Source of the DNA: Haemophilus parainfluenzae
Lineage (GTDB): Bacteria; Pseudomonadota; Gammaproteobacteria; Enterobacterales; Pasteurellaceae
DNA: 64,000 nt
Direction of reading: 5' to 3'
Assembly (NCBI RefSeq): GCF_003253005.1
Contig: NZ_QEPZ01000003.1
Span: 1 to 64,000, forward strand
A program made the translations under genes and the position numbers. Shown piece by piece: positions 48,730 through 58,760 of the stretch (position 1 is the first letter of the stretch; every line of letters begins with the position of its first letter). The notes beneath the pieces are model-generated. The model was not told the origin of the DNA, did no database searches, and saw nothing but the letters and a program-made list of their open reading frames with translations.

Positions 48730-49453
48730 AATTGAAAAACTCACCCAATCCTATTGCTTAAATGACATCAACTGTACGCTTCCATCAGGTAAATTGATCG
48801 GCATTATGGGCGCCAATGGTGCGGGAAAATCTACCTTATTGAAAACCATTGCGGGTATCTTGCCCCTCAAACAAGGGGAGGTTTGGTTCGATAGCCAACC
48901 ATTAAGCAAAATGAATGCAACTGAAAAAAGCCAACACATTGCTTACCTCGCTCAAAATACGCAAATTCATTGGGATTTATCCGTTTATGATGTGATAGCG
49001 TTAGGTTTAGCAACTCCGTTACCAAAAGAAAAAGAGCGGTCAAAAATTCAAGCGTTTTCAGAAAAATTTGCGATAATGCATTTGCTTAATAAGCCATTTC
49101 AACAACTTTCTGGCGGTGAGAAAGCGCGTGTGCAACTTGCTCGTTGTTGCATTAAGGAATCCCCTGTTTTATTGGTCGATGAACCGATTGCGCCACTCGA
49201 CCCTTATTATCAAATTGATATGATGGAACAGCTTCAATCACTCACACCACAACACACATGTGTTGTCGCGATTCATCATCTTTCATTGGCTTATCAATTT
49301 TGTGATGAAATTGTTCTATTAGATAAAGGAAAATTGTTAGCTGTAGGTGAAACGCAAGCCGTGTTAAATGCGGAGAATTTGGCAAAAGCCTTTCATATTC
49401 GGGCTGAAATTGATCCAATGAAAAAGACTATCTCAAAAATTGAAAAGCAATAA
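48722..49453 (+). CDS. ABC importer ATPase (FecE/BtuD type)
   Basis: A 243-residue ATPase. Walker A is GIMGANGAGKST (about 28-39), the signature LSGGEKARVQLARC, Walker B VLLVDEPIAPLDP and the switch His in VAIHHLSLA. It overlaps the permease stop. An AAGAGCGGT element lies at 49032. With the receptor, binding protein and permease it completes one TonB-linked uptake system. Last gene of the operon, followed by a bidirectional terminator. Confidence 0.93.
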   Translation: MIRIEKLTQSYCLNDINCTLPSGKLIGIMGANGAGKSTLLKTIAGILPLKQGEVWFDSQPLSKMNATEKSQHIAYLAQNTQIHWDLSVYDVIALGLATPLPKEKERSKIQAFSEKFAIMHLLNKPFQQLSGGEKARVQLARCCIKESPVLLVDEPIAPLDPYYQIDMMEQLQSLTPQHTCVVAIHHLSLAYQFCDEIVLLDKGKLLAVGETQAVLNAENLAKAFHIRAEIDPMKKTISKIEKQ

Positions 49454-49457
49454 AAAT

Positions 49458-49490
49458 AAAAGCACTTAGCGATTCACTAAGTGCTTTTTT
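49458..49490. terminator. Bidirectional terminator between the ABC ATPase gene and ndk
   Basis: AAGCACTTAG pairs with CTAAGTGCTT across a 7-base loop, with A-run and T-run flanks, serving both convergent transcripts. Confidence 0.9.
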
Positions 49491-49501
49491 ATAGAAATGA
49501 A

Positions 49502-49921
49502 TTACGGTTGGATTTCTGAATCTACAAAGAAATAAGCAATTTCTCGTTTTGCACTTTCAACGCTATCAGAACCATGGACAGAGTTTTCACGCTGGCTTAA
49601 CGCGAAGTCTTTGCGGATAGTGCCTTCTGCCGCCTCAGCCGGATTCGTTGCCCCGATTAAAGTGCGGTAATCTTTCACGGCATTTTCTTTTTCCAATACA
49701 GAAACCACCATCGGTCCAGACATCATATACTCCACCAACGGTTCAAAAAATGGTTTACCTTGGTGTTCCGCATAGAAACCTTCCGCTTGGTCTTTGGTTA
49801 ATTGCACCATTTTAAGCGCAACGACACGGAATCCCTGTGCTTCAAAACGCCCTAAAATAGCACCAATTAAATGACGCTTTACTGCATCGGGTTTGATAAT
49901 TGAAAAAGTACGTTCTGTCAT
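49502..49921 (-). CDS. ndk: Nucleoside diphosphate kinase
   Basis: Ndk balances NTP and dNTP pools by phosphate transfer through a histidine. The 139-residue product has the active-site [12 protein letters not shown] (His about 116) and the N-terminal [12 protein letters not shown]. It starts 10 bases after pepB. ndk-pepB-rfbB is the known right or left border of the Haemophilus hmg glycan locus. Confidence 0.98.
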   Translation of the reverse strand: MTERTFSIIKPDAVKRHLIGAILGRFEAQGFRVVALKMVQLTKDQAEGFYAEHQGKPFFEPLVEYMMSGPMVVSVLEKENAVKDYRTLIGATNPAEAAEGTIRKDFALSQRENSVHGSDSVESAKREIAYFFVDSEIQP

Positions 49922-49931
49922 AAAATCCTAC

Positions 49932-51233
49932 TTAACTTGCTTTCGTTACTAATAAATTTGCTAATGTTTTCACACCGATTCCAGTTGCGCCAACCGCCCA
50001 TAAATCACTACCTGATTTACGATAAGTGGCCGAACAATCAATATGCAACCAACGTTGTTGATAGTTTTTCACAAAATACGATAAAAATGCCGTTGCAGTA
50101 CTTGCGCCCGCGACAACCGGTGCTGTACCTGTATTTGCAATATCAGCAAAAGAAGATGTGATTTGGCTACGATGGAATTCTTCAAAAGGCAAACGCCAGA
50201 ACGGTTCATTTTCTTCTTTCGCAGCTTGGAATAGGCTATTTACCAACGCATCATCCATAGAAAGTGCACTGTGGTAATCATTACCCACTGCGACTTTCGC
50301 CGCACCAGTTAAGGTTGCACAATCCACAATAAATTGTGGATTTTGACTATCGGCTTCAATTAAGCCATCCGCCAATACTAAACGACCTTCCGCATCAGTA
50401 TTTAAAATCTCAGCGGTTACACCATTTTTATACGTGATGATATCACCCAATTTAAACGCATTACCACTCACCAAGTTTTCTGCACAGCACAGATAGAGTT
50501 TTACACGTTGATTTAAACCGTGCGCAATCGCAAATCCTAATGCGCCCGTTAATAACGCTGCGCCGCCCATATCGGTACGCATAGTACTCATACCATCACT
50601 TGGTTTGATGCTATAACCGCCACTATCAAAAGTAATACCTTTACCGACTAAACAAGCTAATACCGGCGCATTTGGATCATTAGTCGGGTTAAAATCTAAT
50701 TGCAGCATAGCTGGTTTATTAATAGAACCTCGACCTACAGTAAAGATCCCATGGTAACCTTGCTCTTTTAACGCTTCGCCAGAAATGATTTGAAAACTGA
50801 CCGCACTTTTATCGGCATAATTTTCGGCTTGTTTAGAAATAAACTCAGCCGCGCGTTCTGCTAATTTAACCGGAGTAAGGGTTTGTGCCGGTTCATTAAT
50901 AATTTCACGCACAAAATCGCCACATTCAATACGGGCCAATAATTCATCTTGTGGCTCATCATCTAAATGAGGAAATTCAATCGAATAATCTTGCTTCGCC
51001 GAGTAAAAACCTTGATAAAATGCCCAACAATTTTCTAACTCCCATGCATCCCCCACAAGTTCAACATCTTTAATACCTTGCCCACGTAACTTACGTGCGG
51101 CTTTTTGAACTAAAACAAGGTTCGATTTTTCATCATCTTTAAGATGAATAACGGCTTGATCTTGATTAAAACTTAAAATGGCATTTTTGCCCCAACTCTC
51201 CGAAGCGGGAGCCGTTGATAATGTAATTTGCAT
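49932..51233 (-). CDS. pepB: Aminopeptidase PepB (M17 family)
   Basis: A 433-residue metallo-aminopeptidase of the leucine aminopeptidase family. The metal and active-site motifs are [19 protein letters not shown] (about 198-216) and [14 protein letters not shown] (about 277-290). It has GGAG upstream and lies 18 bases after rfbB, with no terminator between them, so polysaccharide-locus transcripts may run into pepB and ndk. A USS is embedded near 50799, the last one before the glycan locus. Confidence 0.95.
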   Translation of the reverse strand: MQITLSTAPASESWGKNAILSFNQDQAVIHLKDDEKSNLVLVQKAARKLRGQGIKDVELVGDAWELENCWAFYQGFYSAKQDYSIEFPHLDDEPQDELLARIECGDFVREIINEPAQTLTPVKLAERAAEFISKQAENYADKSAVSFQIISGEALKEQGYHGIFTVGRGSINKPAMLQLDFNPTNDPNAPVLACLVGKGITFDSGGYSIKPSDGMSTMRTDMGGAALLTGALGFAIAHGLNQRVKLYLCCAENLVSGNAFKLGDIITYKNGVTAEILNTDAEGRLVLADGLIEADSQNPQFIVDCATLTGAAKVAVGNDYHSALSMDDALVNSLFQAAKEENEPFWRLPFEEFHRSQITSSFADIANTGTAPVVAGASTATAFLSYFVKNYQQRWLHIDCSATYRKSGSDLWAVGATGIGVKTLANLLVTKAS

Positions 51234-51251
51234 GTGGTTCTTCTCCTTTAT

Positions 51252-52262
51252 TTATCTATTATTCTCTAGGTACCATTTTACCGTTTGACGAAGCCCTTGT
51301 TCAAAGGTTATTTGCGGTTGCCAACCTAATTCTGCATGAATTTTAGAACAATCCAATGAATATCGCACATCGTGACCAGGTCGGTCTTTTACAAAAGTCA
51401 TTAAATCTTCATAATACTTAATGTGATTAGGCTTATTAGGTGCAAGTTCTTCGAGTAATTGGCAAATGGTTTTAACCACTTCAAGGTTTGTTTTTTCACA
51501 ATTTCCACCGATATTATAGTTTCCCCCGACTCGACCTTTTGTCAAAACTAAATATAAAGCTTGAACATGATCTTCCACAAATAACCAATCACGAATCTGC
51601 TGTCCATCACCATAAATTGGCAAAGGCTTCCCCATCAGCGCATTTGAAATCATTAAAGGAATGAGCTTTTCAGCATGCTGATAAGCCCCATAGTTATTGG
51701 AACTGTTTGTGATAATCACTGGCAAACCATAAGTACGATGCCAAGCGTGAACCAAATGGTCACTCGCCGCTTTTGATGCTGAATAAGGACTACTCGGATG
51801 ATAAGGAGACTGTTCGGTAAAGGCTGGCTCAGAAAGGGATAAATCCCCATACACTTCATCTGTAGAAATATGGTGGAATCGAAAGGCAGATTTTTTAACC
51901 TCGTCTAAGGTATGCCAATAATTCTTAGCAACCTCTAACAACGTATAAGTACCAACAATATTGGTTTGAATAAAATCAGCCGCTCCCGAAATAGAACGAT
52001 CGACATGACTTTCTGCCGCCAAATGCATCACTGCATCTGGCTGATATTTCTCGAAAACGCTTTCTATCGCCTTAAGATCACAAATATCAATTTGCTCAAA
52101 AGCATAGCGAGGATTATTTTCTACCTCTTTCAAAGCGGATTGATTTGCCGCATAGGTCAGTTTATCAATATTGATAACAGAATATTGAGTATGGTTAATG
52201 ATATATCGAATAAGGGCGGAACCGATGAAGCCAGAACCGCCGGTGATGAGGAATTTTTTCAT
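51252..52262 (-). CDS. rfbB: dTDP-glucose 4,6-dehydratase
   Basis: RfbB/RmlB turns dTDP-glucose into dTDP-4-keto-6-deoxyglucose. The 336-residue SDR has [15 protein letters not shown] (NAD site) and the catalytic set [11 protein letters not shown] and [11 protein letters not shown]. rmlA, rmlC and rmlD are not in the window, so this sugar either feeds a different deoxysugar or the partners lie elsewhere. Its start shares a base with the stop of the acyltransferase gene. Confidence 0.94.
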   Translation of the reverse strand: MKKFLITGGSGFIGSALIRYIINHTQYSVINIDKLTYAANQSALKEVENNPRYAFEQIDICDLKAIESVFEKYQPDAVMHLAAESHVDRSISGAADFIQTNIVGTYTLLEVAKNYWHTLDEVKKSAFRFHHISTDEVYGDLSLSEPAFTEQSPYHPSSPYSASKAASDHLVHAWHRTYGLPVIITNSSNNYGAYQHAEKLIPLMISNALMGKPLPIYGDGQQIRDWLFVEDHVQALYLVLTKGRVGGNYNIGGNCEKTNLEVVKTICQLLEELAPNKPNHIKYYEDLMTFVKDRPGHDVRYSLDCSKIHAELGWQPQITFEQGLRQTVKWYLENNR

Positions 52263-53312
52263 TATTTTTTAACAACTAAAAGGTTTTCTATATACCTATA
52301 GCTAAATTCGGAAGCTATGAACATAGCAACAATCGCAAATAAAAATAATGATAGCTGGTTATCTATGCCAAGTAATATATAAACTCTTTTCACTATACAC
52401 CAAACCAAAATATGAGTACAAAATAGAGCATAACTACGACTAGCAATATAATCAACAATTGTGGATAAAATCTTATTCTTGGGATAAAAATAACCATTAT
52501 TACTTAATGCCAATAATAACATAAAAGCGGCTGTTATTGAACTTACTGAAAATTTAAAATTAGAGTATATAGCTAACATCGGCAGGACAGCAGATAAGGA
52601 AGCAACTAGTAATAGTGATATGAAAATTTTTGATTTTCTTCCAGCCTTAAAAATATTTTCTATAAAATCTTGCCCGATATACCTTATAAAATAATATATA
52701 AGAACCCCATAAAGCATAGGATCAAATCTAAAGAGCCATCCCATTTTTTCACCAGGACGGTAAATCATCATTATCAAACAAAATAATACCGATATATATA
52801 TTACGTACTTCTTTCCTAAAAATAAGTAAATAATGCTAAATATAACAAAAAATTGGAACTCCAAGGATATAGCCCAGAAGTAACCTAAATGTGTTGGTTC
52901 AGCAGCCTCATTAAAATTTCTAACCCATAATATTGTAGAAAAAACTTTTTGAGCCATTTGATATGGTTCTAGAAAAAGTTGTTTATTTGGTAAAAATACA
53001 GAAAAAAACAAAGCTACAAACACCCAAAAATAGGCAGAAGGAGCTAATCTCTTAAATTTCTTTATCATGAACTCAACTACGAGTTTTGCTCCATTAGCTT
53101 TAGAATGATTAGATATTTCCAATTTTTCTAAACTAGCCATCATAAAATAACCAGCTAACACAAAAAAATAACTCAACTCCTGTAGAGGTATGAAATACTT
53201 TCCAAATAGCATTTTTCATTGAGCCCCACTCTTCAGGAAAAATAATTGGAGAATGAACGAAAATAACCATTAAAATAGCAAAAAAACGAAGGGATTGGAC
53301 TTCTTTTATCAT
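52262..53312 (-). pseudogene. Acyltransferase-3 family O-acyltransferase, frameshifted at a poly-T run
   Basis: Two frames together make one family-3 acyltransferase. The N-terminal part starts at ATG 53312 (MIKEVQSLRFFAILMVIFVH, with the catalytic His) and runs to about 53168; the remaining 316 residues are in another frame, open to 52262. The switch falls at seven A on the plus strand (53162-53168, T7 in the mRNA). With six T the join reads GVELFFVLAGYF, the normal family sequence. The protein would be 349 residues with about ten helices. It may be a phase-variable gene, a true pseudogene or an assembly error. Confidence 0.8.
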
Positions 53313-53326
53313 AACATTTTCTAAAT

Positions 53327-54454
53327 CTATGAGGTATATTTAACTCGCAATGACATAAAAGGTTTTTCGACAACATTAAAGGTAAGGAAAGCAATCGTGA
53401 TTACAACTGGCACTTTCCAGACAAATGCCAAAAATAATTCTGTCAAAGTTGTTGGTGATGAATATGAGAAAGTTTTATTTAACATATCAATAATTGGTAG
53501 ATGTAACAAATATATTGAAAAACTTAATTCTCCTAGTTTTGCTAAAAATTTATCTAGAATTACGGAGTGAAATAAATTCATAGATAAATAAGAAACAACC
53601 ACTCCTCCCCAACATACTGCTTCAATTGTAAAGGATAGGAAATTTTTATTACCAAATTGCCCCATTAACACTAATAATGAAAATATTAGAATACATAAAG
53701 CCGCAATATTATTACCATTTATTCTTTGAAAAAACCCAGTTTTATATAATACAGCAAATAACATTCCAATTAGAAACTGGTCTAATCTACCAACAATTGA
53801 ATGATATAAATTATAGTAAATACTATCTCCCTTTAGAACAAATAGGTTAAATTTGACTAACACAATTAGTAAAATTAAACCTAATAAATACTTAACTCCA
53901 AACCGTGCTAAAAATAGTGCAAGAAAAGGAAATAATAAATAAAACTGAAATTCAACACCGATCGTCCAAATTGGTCCGCTAGGGTAAAATTGATGTCCCC
54001 AACCAGTATATGAATGACCAGTATTCAGCTGTAAAGTTAATATCCTAAAAATATCCATTGGAGTTGATGTTTGTCTGCTTGCTGTAATGACTATAAAAGC
54101 TAACAAGACCATCATTGGGAATATTCTTAAAACTCTGTTATAGATAAATCCAGAATATTTAATTTTTTTATGTCCCAGATCACTAATTAAACAAAAAAGA
54201 AATCCAGTTAAAACAAGGAATAAACTTACTCCAGTAGAGCCTGCAAAAATCCAGTTTTTAATAAAATTACTCAATGATGAAAAAGCACCCTGTATTCCAA
54301 CATCATCTACAGACAAAGTTATCTTCCCCTTGAAATGAAAAAAAATGACTAACAAGGCAGCCCAAAATCGTAAATGATCTAGCCGCGTCATATAATTAAG
54401 ATTTAATGATTTCATTTTGTTGTTTAGCAAGCTATTGTTATTAATAAGCGCCAT
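53327..54454 (-). CDS. Acyltransferase-3 family membrane protein (putative glycan O-acyltransferase)
   Basis: A 375-residue membrane protein with about ten helices. The N-terminal RLDHLRFWAALLVIFFHF carries the catalytic His, and PSGPIWTIGVEFQFYLLFP is the second family signature. Such enzymes add acetyl groups to O-antigen or capsule sugars. The first ATG overlaps the end of the wbaP-like gene by 14 bases; starts at 54415 or 54391 are also possible because no strong ribosome-binding site is seen. It belongs to the same locus as the broken acyltransferase just downstream. Confidence 0.85.
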   Translation of the reverse strand: MALINNNSLLNNKMKSLNLNYMTRLDHLRFWAALLVIFFHFKGKITLSVDDVGIQGAFSSLSNFIKNWIFAGSTGVSLFLVLTGFLFCLISDLGHKKIKYSGFIYNRVLRIFPMMVLLAFIVITASRQTSTPMDIFRILTLQLNTGHSYTGWGHQFYPSGPIWTIGVEFQFYLLFPFLALFLARFGVKYLLGLILLIVLVKFNLFVLKGDSIYYNLYHSIVGRLDQFLIGMLFAVLYKTGFFQRINGNNIAALCILIFSLLVLMGQFGNKNFLSFTIEAVCWGGVVVSYLSMNLFHSVILDKFLAKLGELSFSIYLLHLPIIDMLNKTFSYSSPTTLTELFLAFVWKVPVVITIAFLTFNVVEKPFMSLRVKYTS

Positions 54455-55856
54455 CTCGTTTCAAAACTACATCAACTGTTTTAAACAAAATGGCAATATC
54501 ATTCCAAAGTGACCAATTTTTCACATACCAAGAATCAAAATAAACGCGAGTGCTATAATCTACATCATTACGACCACTTACTTGCCATAGCCCCGTCATT
54601 CCTGGTTTTGCCATAAGGTAATATTCAACATCATCCTGATAGCGCTCTAACTCCTCAGCTACAATAGGGCGAGGACCAACTAAACTCATTTCACCTTTTA
54701 AAACATTAAAGAGTTGAGGTAATTCATCTAAACTTGTCTTACGAATAAAAGCACCGATTTTAGTAATGCGAGGGTCATTCTTTAATTTAAAATCTTTTTC
54801 CCATTCAGCTCTTGCTTCGGGATCGGTTCTTAGCAATTCATCTAGCACTTCTTTAGAATTCACAACCATGGATCTAAATTTCAGGCAGTTAAACGTTTTT
54901 CCATTATGACCAATTCGAGGATGTCCATAAATCGCATTACCTCCATCTTTTTTTACTGAGAAATAAAGATAAAGCAATACTGGAGAAAGTAGAATAATAA
55001 TAACTAAAGAACCTACAATATCCATTATTCTTTTTAAAATACGAGAGGAACGCTTTGCAAGATTATTATTAACTCTCAACAGCAACATTTCATGGCTGAA
55101 TAAGAAAGACATATCTGTACCATACAATGGTATTCCTCTAATATTAGGAATAACAGAAACTGAACGGCATTTGTTCAAAGCTAAATATCTCAACCAAGAA
55201 TCTAACAATATTTCGTCATCTACAGCTAATATGAACTGAACCGTCTTAGTATCTAGTTGCAAAAGTGAAATGATATCCTTATTCTTTGCATCGATTACTT
55301 TAATTTTATCTATACCGACTTCGGGAATAGCATCAGATACAACAAAATAGCAAAAACTAAAACCTAAATAAGACTCATCAGATAGTGCTTTATATATATT
55401 TTTAGCATTTCGACCACTACCAATAATAACTGTATCTTTTTGGTATAAATTTAGTTTCAAAAGTAATTTTTTTAAACTAATTCTAACTACAGGCACTAAA
55501 ACTACAATCCAAAACCAAGTCCCGCCCCATAATGTTCTAGATACATAAAGTTTAGAGAAAGCTATAATTGCCAGTTCTATAATAAAAAATATAACTAAGG
55601 TTCGAAGTATTTCTTTAAGCTCAAACCAAAAAGGTTTTCTATATGTATAGTGACGTAAATGAATCCAAAACCAGCATACACAACTGAGAGAAATCACGAG
55701 GTGAATAAGAATATATTCATCTAGCTCCTCTTTTGGAAAAACGACTTGACTATCATTGAGTAAAGGCAATAGCATCAATGAAATAAAAAAAGAGGAAAAA
55801 AAAGCACCAAAATCACCAAGCCAAAGCAATATTTTTGATAATGTTATTCTGTGCAT
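54441..55856 (-). CDS. wbaP: Undecaprenyl-phosphate sugar phosphotransferase (WbaP-type)
   Basis: Initiates O-polysaccharide repeat synthesis by moving a sugar-1-phosphate (usually galactose) to undecaprenyl phosphate. The 471-residue protein has about four N-terminal helices, a CoA-binding-like middle domain (DTVIIGSGRNAKNIYKAL) and a C-terminal PHPT domain: KRIMDIVGSLVIIILLSPV, KFRSM, KTSLDELPQLFNVLKGEMS and LVGPRP. UDP-galactopyranose mutase lies next to it, consistent with a galactose-containing glycan. Confidence 0.92.
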   Translation of the reverse strand: MHRITLSKILLWLGDFGAFFSSFFISLMLLPLLNDSQVVFPKEELDEYILIHLVISLSCVCWFWIHLRHYTYRKPFWFELKEILRTLVIFFIIELAIIAFSKLYVSRTLWGGTWFWIVVLVPVVRISLKKLLLKLNLYQKDTVIIGSGRNAKNIYKALSDESYLGFSFCYFVVSDAIPEVGIDKIKVIDAKNKDIISLLQLDTKTVQFILAVDDEILLDSWLRYLALNKCRSVSVIPNIRGIPLYGTDMSFLFSHEMLLLRVNNNLAKRSSRILKRIMDIVGSLVIIILLSPVLLYLYFSVKKDGGNAIYGHPRIGHNGKTFNCLKFRSMVVNSKEVLDELLRTDPEARAEWEKDFKLKNDPRITKIGAFIRKTSLDELPQLFNVLKGEMSLVGPRPIVAEELERYQDDVEYYLMAKPGMTGLWQVSGRNDVDYSTRVYFDSWYVKNWSLWNDIAILFKTVDVVLKRDGAY

Positions 55857-55868
55857 ATCAGTCCTTAT

Positions 55869-56972
55869 TTAATTTAGCTCTTTAGCTGAACATGCCAAAG
55901 CTTCAGCAATAATATTATGCATATCAAAATATTTATATTGAGCTAAACGACCTCCAAAAATAACATTTGATACATTATCTGCTAATGTTTTATATTTTGA
56001 ATATAATTCATTATTACGCTGATCGTTAATTGGATAATAAGGTTCATCCCCCTCTTGATATTCTTTTGAATACTCACGAGTGATCACCGTCTTATCTTGC
56101 GTACCATATTCAAAGTGCTTATGTTCAATTATACGTGTATAAGGGACTTCACTTTCAGTATAGTTCACAACTGCATTACCTTGATAATTTGGCATGTCTA
56201 ATACTTCATTACCAAAACTCAAACTACGATATTCTAATTTGCCAAATTGATACTCAAAATACTCATCAATCATTCCTGTAAATACGATTTTATCAGCTAC
56301 GCTTTCGTAATATTCACGTTCGGCAAAGAAATCGATATTCAATTTTACTTCAATACCTTCTAACATTCTTTCAAAAATACCTGTATAACCACCAATTGGA
56401 ATACCTTGATAAGTATCATAGAAATAGTTGTTATCATAGGTATAACGAACAGGTAAACGTTTAATGATAAATGCTGGAAGTTCTGTGCATTCCCGTCCCC
56501 ATTGCTTTTCAGTATAACCTTTAATTAATTTTTCATAGATATCGCGGCCAACTAATGAGATAGCTTGCTCTTCTAGATTTTTAGGATCTGTAATATTCTC
56601 TTTTGATATCTGCTCTTTAATTTTAGCTTCAGCTTCTTCTGGTGTGATAACGCCCCACATTTTATTAAATGTAAGCATATTGAAAGGTAAACTATACAAT
56701 TCATCTTTGTAGCGAGCTACAGGAGAGTTAGTAAAACGGTTAAATTCAGCAAATTGCTGAATATAGTCCCAAACAACTTTATTGCTTGTATGAAATATAT
56801 GAGCACCATATTTATGCACATTGATACCTTCAATCTTTTGGGTATAGCAGTTTCCCCCAATGTGATCACGTTTTTCAATTACTAAGCATTTTTTACCACG
56901 CTTAGTCGCCTCATAAGCAAAAATTGAGCCGAAAAGACCTGCTCCAACAATAAGATAATCATATTTCTTCAT
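55869..56972 (-). CDS. glf: UDP-galactopyranose mutase
   Basis: Glf converts UDP-galactopyranose to UDP-galactofuranose with reduced FAD. The 367-residue flavoprotein has DYLIVGAGLFGSIFA (dinucleotide fold, about 5-18), HKYGAHIFHTSN and GGRLAQYKYFDMHN near the C-terminus. No obvious galactofuranosyltransferase is in the window, so it must lie further right. Start is four bases after the SDR gene stop. Confidence 0.95.
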   Translation of the reverse strand: MKKYDYLIVGAGLFGSIFAYEATKRGKKCLVIEKRDHIGGNCYTQKIEGINVHKYGAHIFHTSNKVVWDYIQQFAEFNRFTNSPVARYKDELYSLPFNMLTFNKMWGVITPEEAEAKIKEQISKENITDPKNLEEQAISLVGRDIYEKLIKGYTEKQWGRECTELPAFIIKRLPVRYTYDNNYFYDTYQGIPIGGYTGIFERMLEGIEVKLNIDFFAEREYYESVADKIVFTGMIDEYFEYQFGKLEYRSLSFGNEVLDMPNYQGNAVVNYTESEVPYTRIIEHKHFEYGTQDKTVITREYSKEYQEGDEPYYPINDQRNNELYSKYKTLADNVSNVIFGGRLAQYKYFDMHNIIAEALACSAKELN

Positions 56973-56976
56973 TTTA

Positions 56977-58023
56977 TTATTCCTGTAATTCCCAGCTTCT
57001 AATCATACGTTTAAACATATTCTCAAGATCCATTTCAGGTTGCCAACCTAATGATTTAAGTTTATCTGAATTTAGTTTTAATTTAACATCTGGAGCATAT
57101 CCCAAACCACCTAAATTTTCAGGAATACGAACTTCTGCTTTAATTTGATTGTTACCAATTTTATCTGCAACCATTTTTGCCATATTTAAAATGGTGCTAT
57201 GATTGCGAGCGACATTATAACTTTGCCCTTTCTCGCCTTTTTGCAAAAGAACAAAAATACCGTACACCGTATCTGCCGTATAACAATAATTACCTTCAGA
57301 TTGCCCCATAGTATGTAAAATAATATCCGTTTTATTGAGTGCACTTTTCGCGAATTGTGCAAATACACGGTTATCAGAAAGAGGTACACCCGCTCCAAAT
57401 GTTTGAGCAAGCCTTGCACTACACACATTCAGATTATATTGCACTACATAAGCATTGCATAGTGTCTCGCAAACTCGCTTACTTTCAGGGTAGCAACTAC
57501 GTGGTTTACTAAGATCAATATAACCTAATTTATCTTCAGTAACATTAGTATAATCATCCTTAACCTGACCATAATATTCCATTGAAGAAATATAAACCAT
57601 CTTACAACTTGGATGTGACTTCACATATTCCAGTAAATTCCTTGTACTTTCAAATGCTGTTAATAGTACGCCTGTTGGATTTTCTACCATTTCTTTTGAA
57701 GCAGTAATACTTGCAGCATGTACAATAAAGTCAATACTTTGATCAAAATACAAGGGAGATAACAAACTATCTGTCACAAATATTAAACTTTCATTTGAAA
57801 AATCAGCAAAAGTATCTGTTGCTTTTTCTAAATTTCGGACACTAGCTAAAACTGTAATCTGAGCATTTAATACCTGGTTAGCATACAGCATACTTTTTAC
57901 GATTAAGGAGCCAACAAGACCTGTAGCGCCAGTGACTAATACTGTTGAACGATTAAATTTTCCTTCTTTAAAAACCTTATCTGAAAGAAATTCTAAATCT
58001 TCTTTTAAAACTAGATCTTTCAT
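56977..58023 (-). CDS. NAD-dependent epimerase/dehydratase-family SDR, probable polyol-phosphate partner of the cytidylyltransferase
   Basis: A 348-residue extended SDR with NAD-binding VLVTGATGLVGSLIV (about 28-42) and catalytic YISSMEYYG and CYPESKRVCETL. It is coupled to the IspD-like gene (stop and start share one base). In capsule loci, an IspD-like enzyme paired with an SDR of this type makes CDP-linked polyols such as arabinitol or mannitol, while TarI/TarJ-type pairs make CDP-ribitol. I infer a reductase forming the polyol phosphate; the exact polyol cannot be told. Confidence 0.7.
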   Translation of the reverse strand: MKDLVLKEDLEFLSDKVFKEGKFNRSTVLVTGATGLVGSLIVKSMLYANQVLNAQITVLASVRNLEKATDTFADFSNESLIFVTDSLLSPLYFDQSIDFIVHAASITASKEMVENPTGVLLTAFESTRNLLEYVKSHPSCKMVYISSMEYYGQVKDDYTNVTEDKLGYIDLSKPRSCYPESKRVCETLCNAYVVQYNLNVCSARLAQTFGAGVPLSDNRVFAQFAKSALNKTDIILHTMGQSEGNYCYTADTVYGIFVLLQKGEKGQSYNVARNHSTILNMAKMVADKIGNNQIKAEVRIPENLGGLGYAPDVKLKLNSDKLKSLGWQPEMDLENMFKRMIRSWELQE

Positions 58024-58757
58024 TATTTTTTCTCATCACCACGTTTAAAACCATAAAGCTGCTCATCTTCCTCTAAAGAGAACATAGCCTTAGCTAAATA
58101 AAAGTCCTCTTGCGTTGTGATCTTAATATTTTCAGAACCACATTCCACAATATTAAAGTCCGATTCAGGGAAATAATGTTTTACAATTGCACAAGAATCT
58201 ACAAAAGAAAAATTATTGTCTTCTATCGCTTTTTTGTGTGCTAATTTTAACAAAGACACATCAAAAGTTTGCGGTGCACGTGCTATATAAGAAATATCAC
58301 GTTTAAGCACGCCGTTAATTTTATTATCCTCAACAGAGACTAAAGTTTCTTTTGCTTTTACACATGTAATAGCAATTTTATTGACCTTTGCAGTTTCAAT
58401 ATTTTCTTTGATAAGCTGACTAGAAATAAATGGGCGGACACCATCATGAATCAAGACAACACCATCACGAATTTCTTTTAATCCATTATAAATAGATTGC
58501 TGCCCAGTTTCACCGCCTGTAACCACTTTCTTAACTTTAGTAATACGATATTGTTCTAATAAACATTGCAAATATCGTTCCCATCCTTGCAAAATCACTA
58601 CAATGATTTCATCAATTTCATCGCAATTTTCAAAAACTTCTAGGGTATGAATAATCACTGGTTTACCATAAACTTTTAAAAACTGCTTTGGCAATACCTT
58701 AGAATTCATACGAGAACCTGTTCCACCTGCAAAAATCACTGCCGAATTCATATCCAT
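58023..58757 (-). CDS. IspD/TarI-like cytidylyltransferase (probable polyol-phosphate cytidylyltransferase)
   Basis: A 244-residue nucleotidyltransferase with AVIFAGGTGSRMNSKVLPKQF (about 6-26), the VLIHDGVRPF motif and ARAPQTFDVSLL. It resembles TarI/Bcs1-type enzymes that join CTP to ribitol-5-phosphate, and IspD. A housekeeping IspD would not be expected in a polysaccharide locus and coupled to an SDR, so a CDP-polyol role is favoured. The C-terminal tail after residue 230 is lysine-rich. Confidence 0.75.
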   Translation of the reverse strand: MDMNSAVIFAGGTGSRMNSKVLPKQFLKVYGKPVIIHTLEVFENCDEIDEIIVVILQGWERYLQCLLEQYRITKVKKVVTGGETGQQSIYNGLKEIRDGVVLIHDGVRPFISSQLIKENIETAKVNKIAITCVKAKETLVSVEDNKINGVLKRDISYIARAPQTFDVSLLKLAHKKAIEDNNFSFVDSCAIVKHYFPESDFNIVECGSENIKITTQEDFYLAKAMFSLEEDEQLYGFKRGDEKK

Positions 58758-58760
58758 CTC

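Noticed and set aside
58023-58757. Housekeeping IspD of the isoprenoid pathway
   Set aside because: It lies in a polysaccharide block, is coupled to an SDR and resembles TarI/Bcs1 at least as well; not excluded fully.
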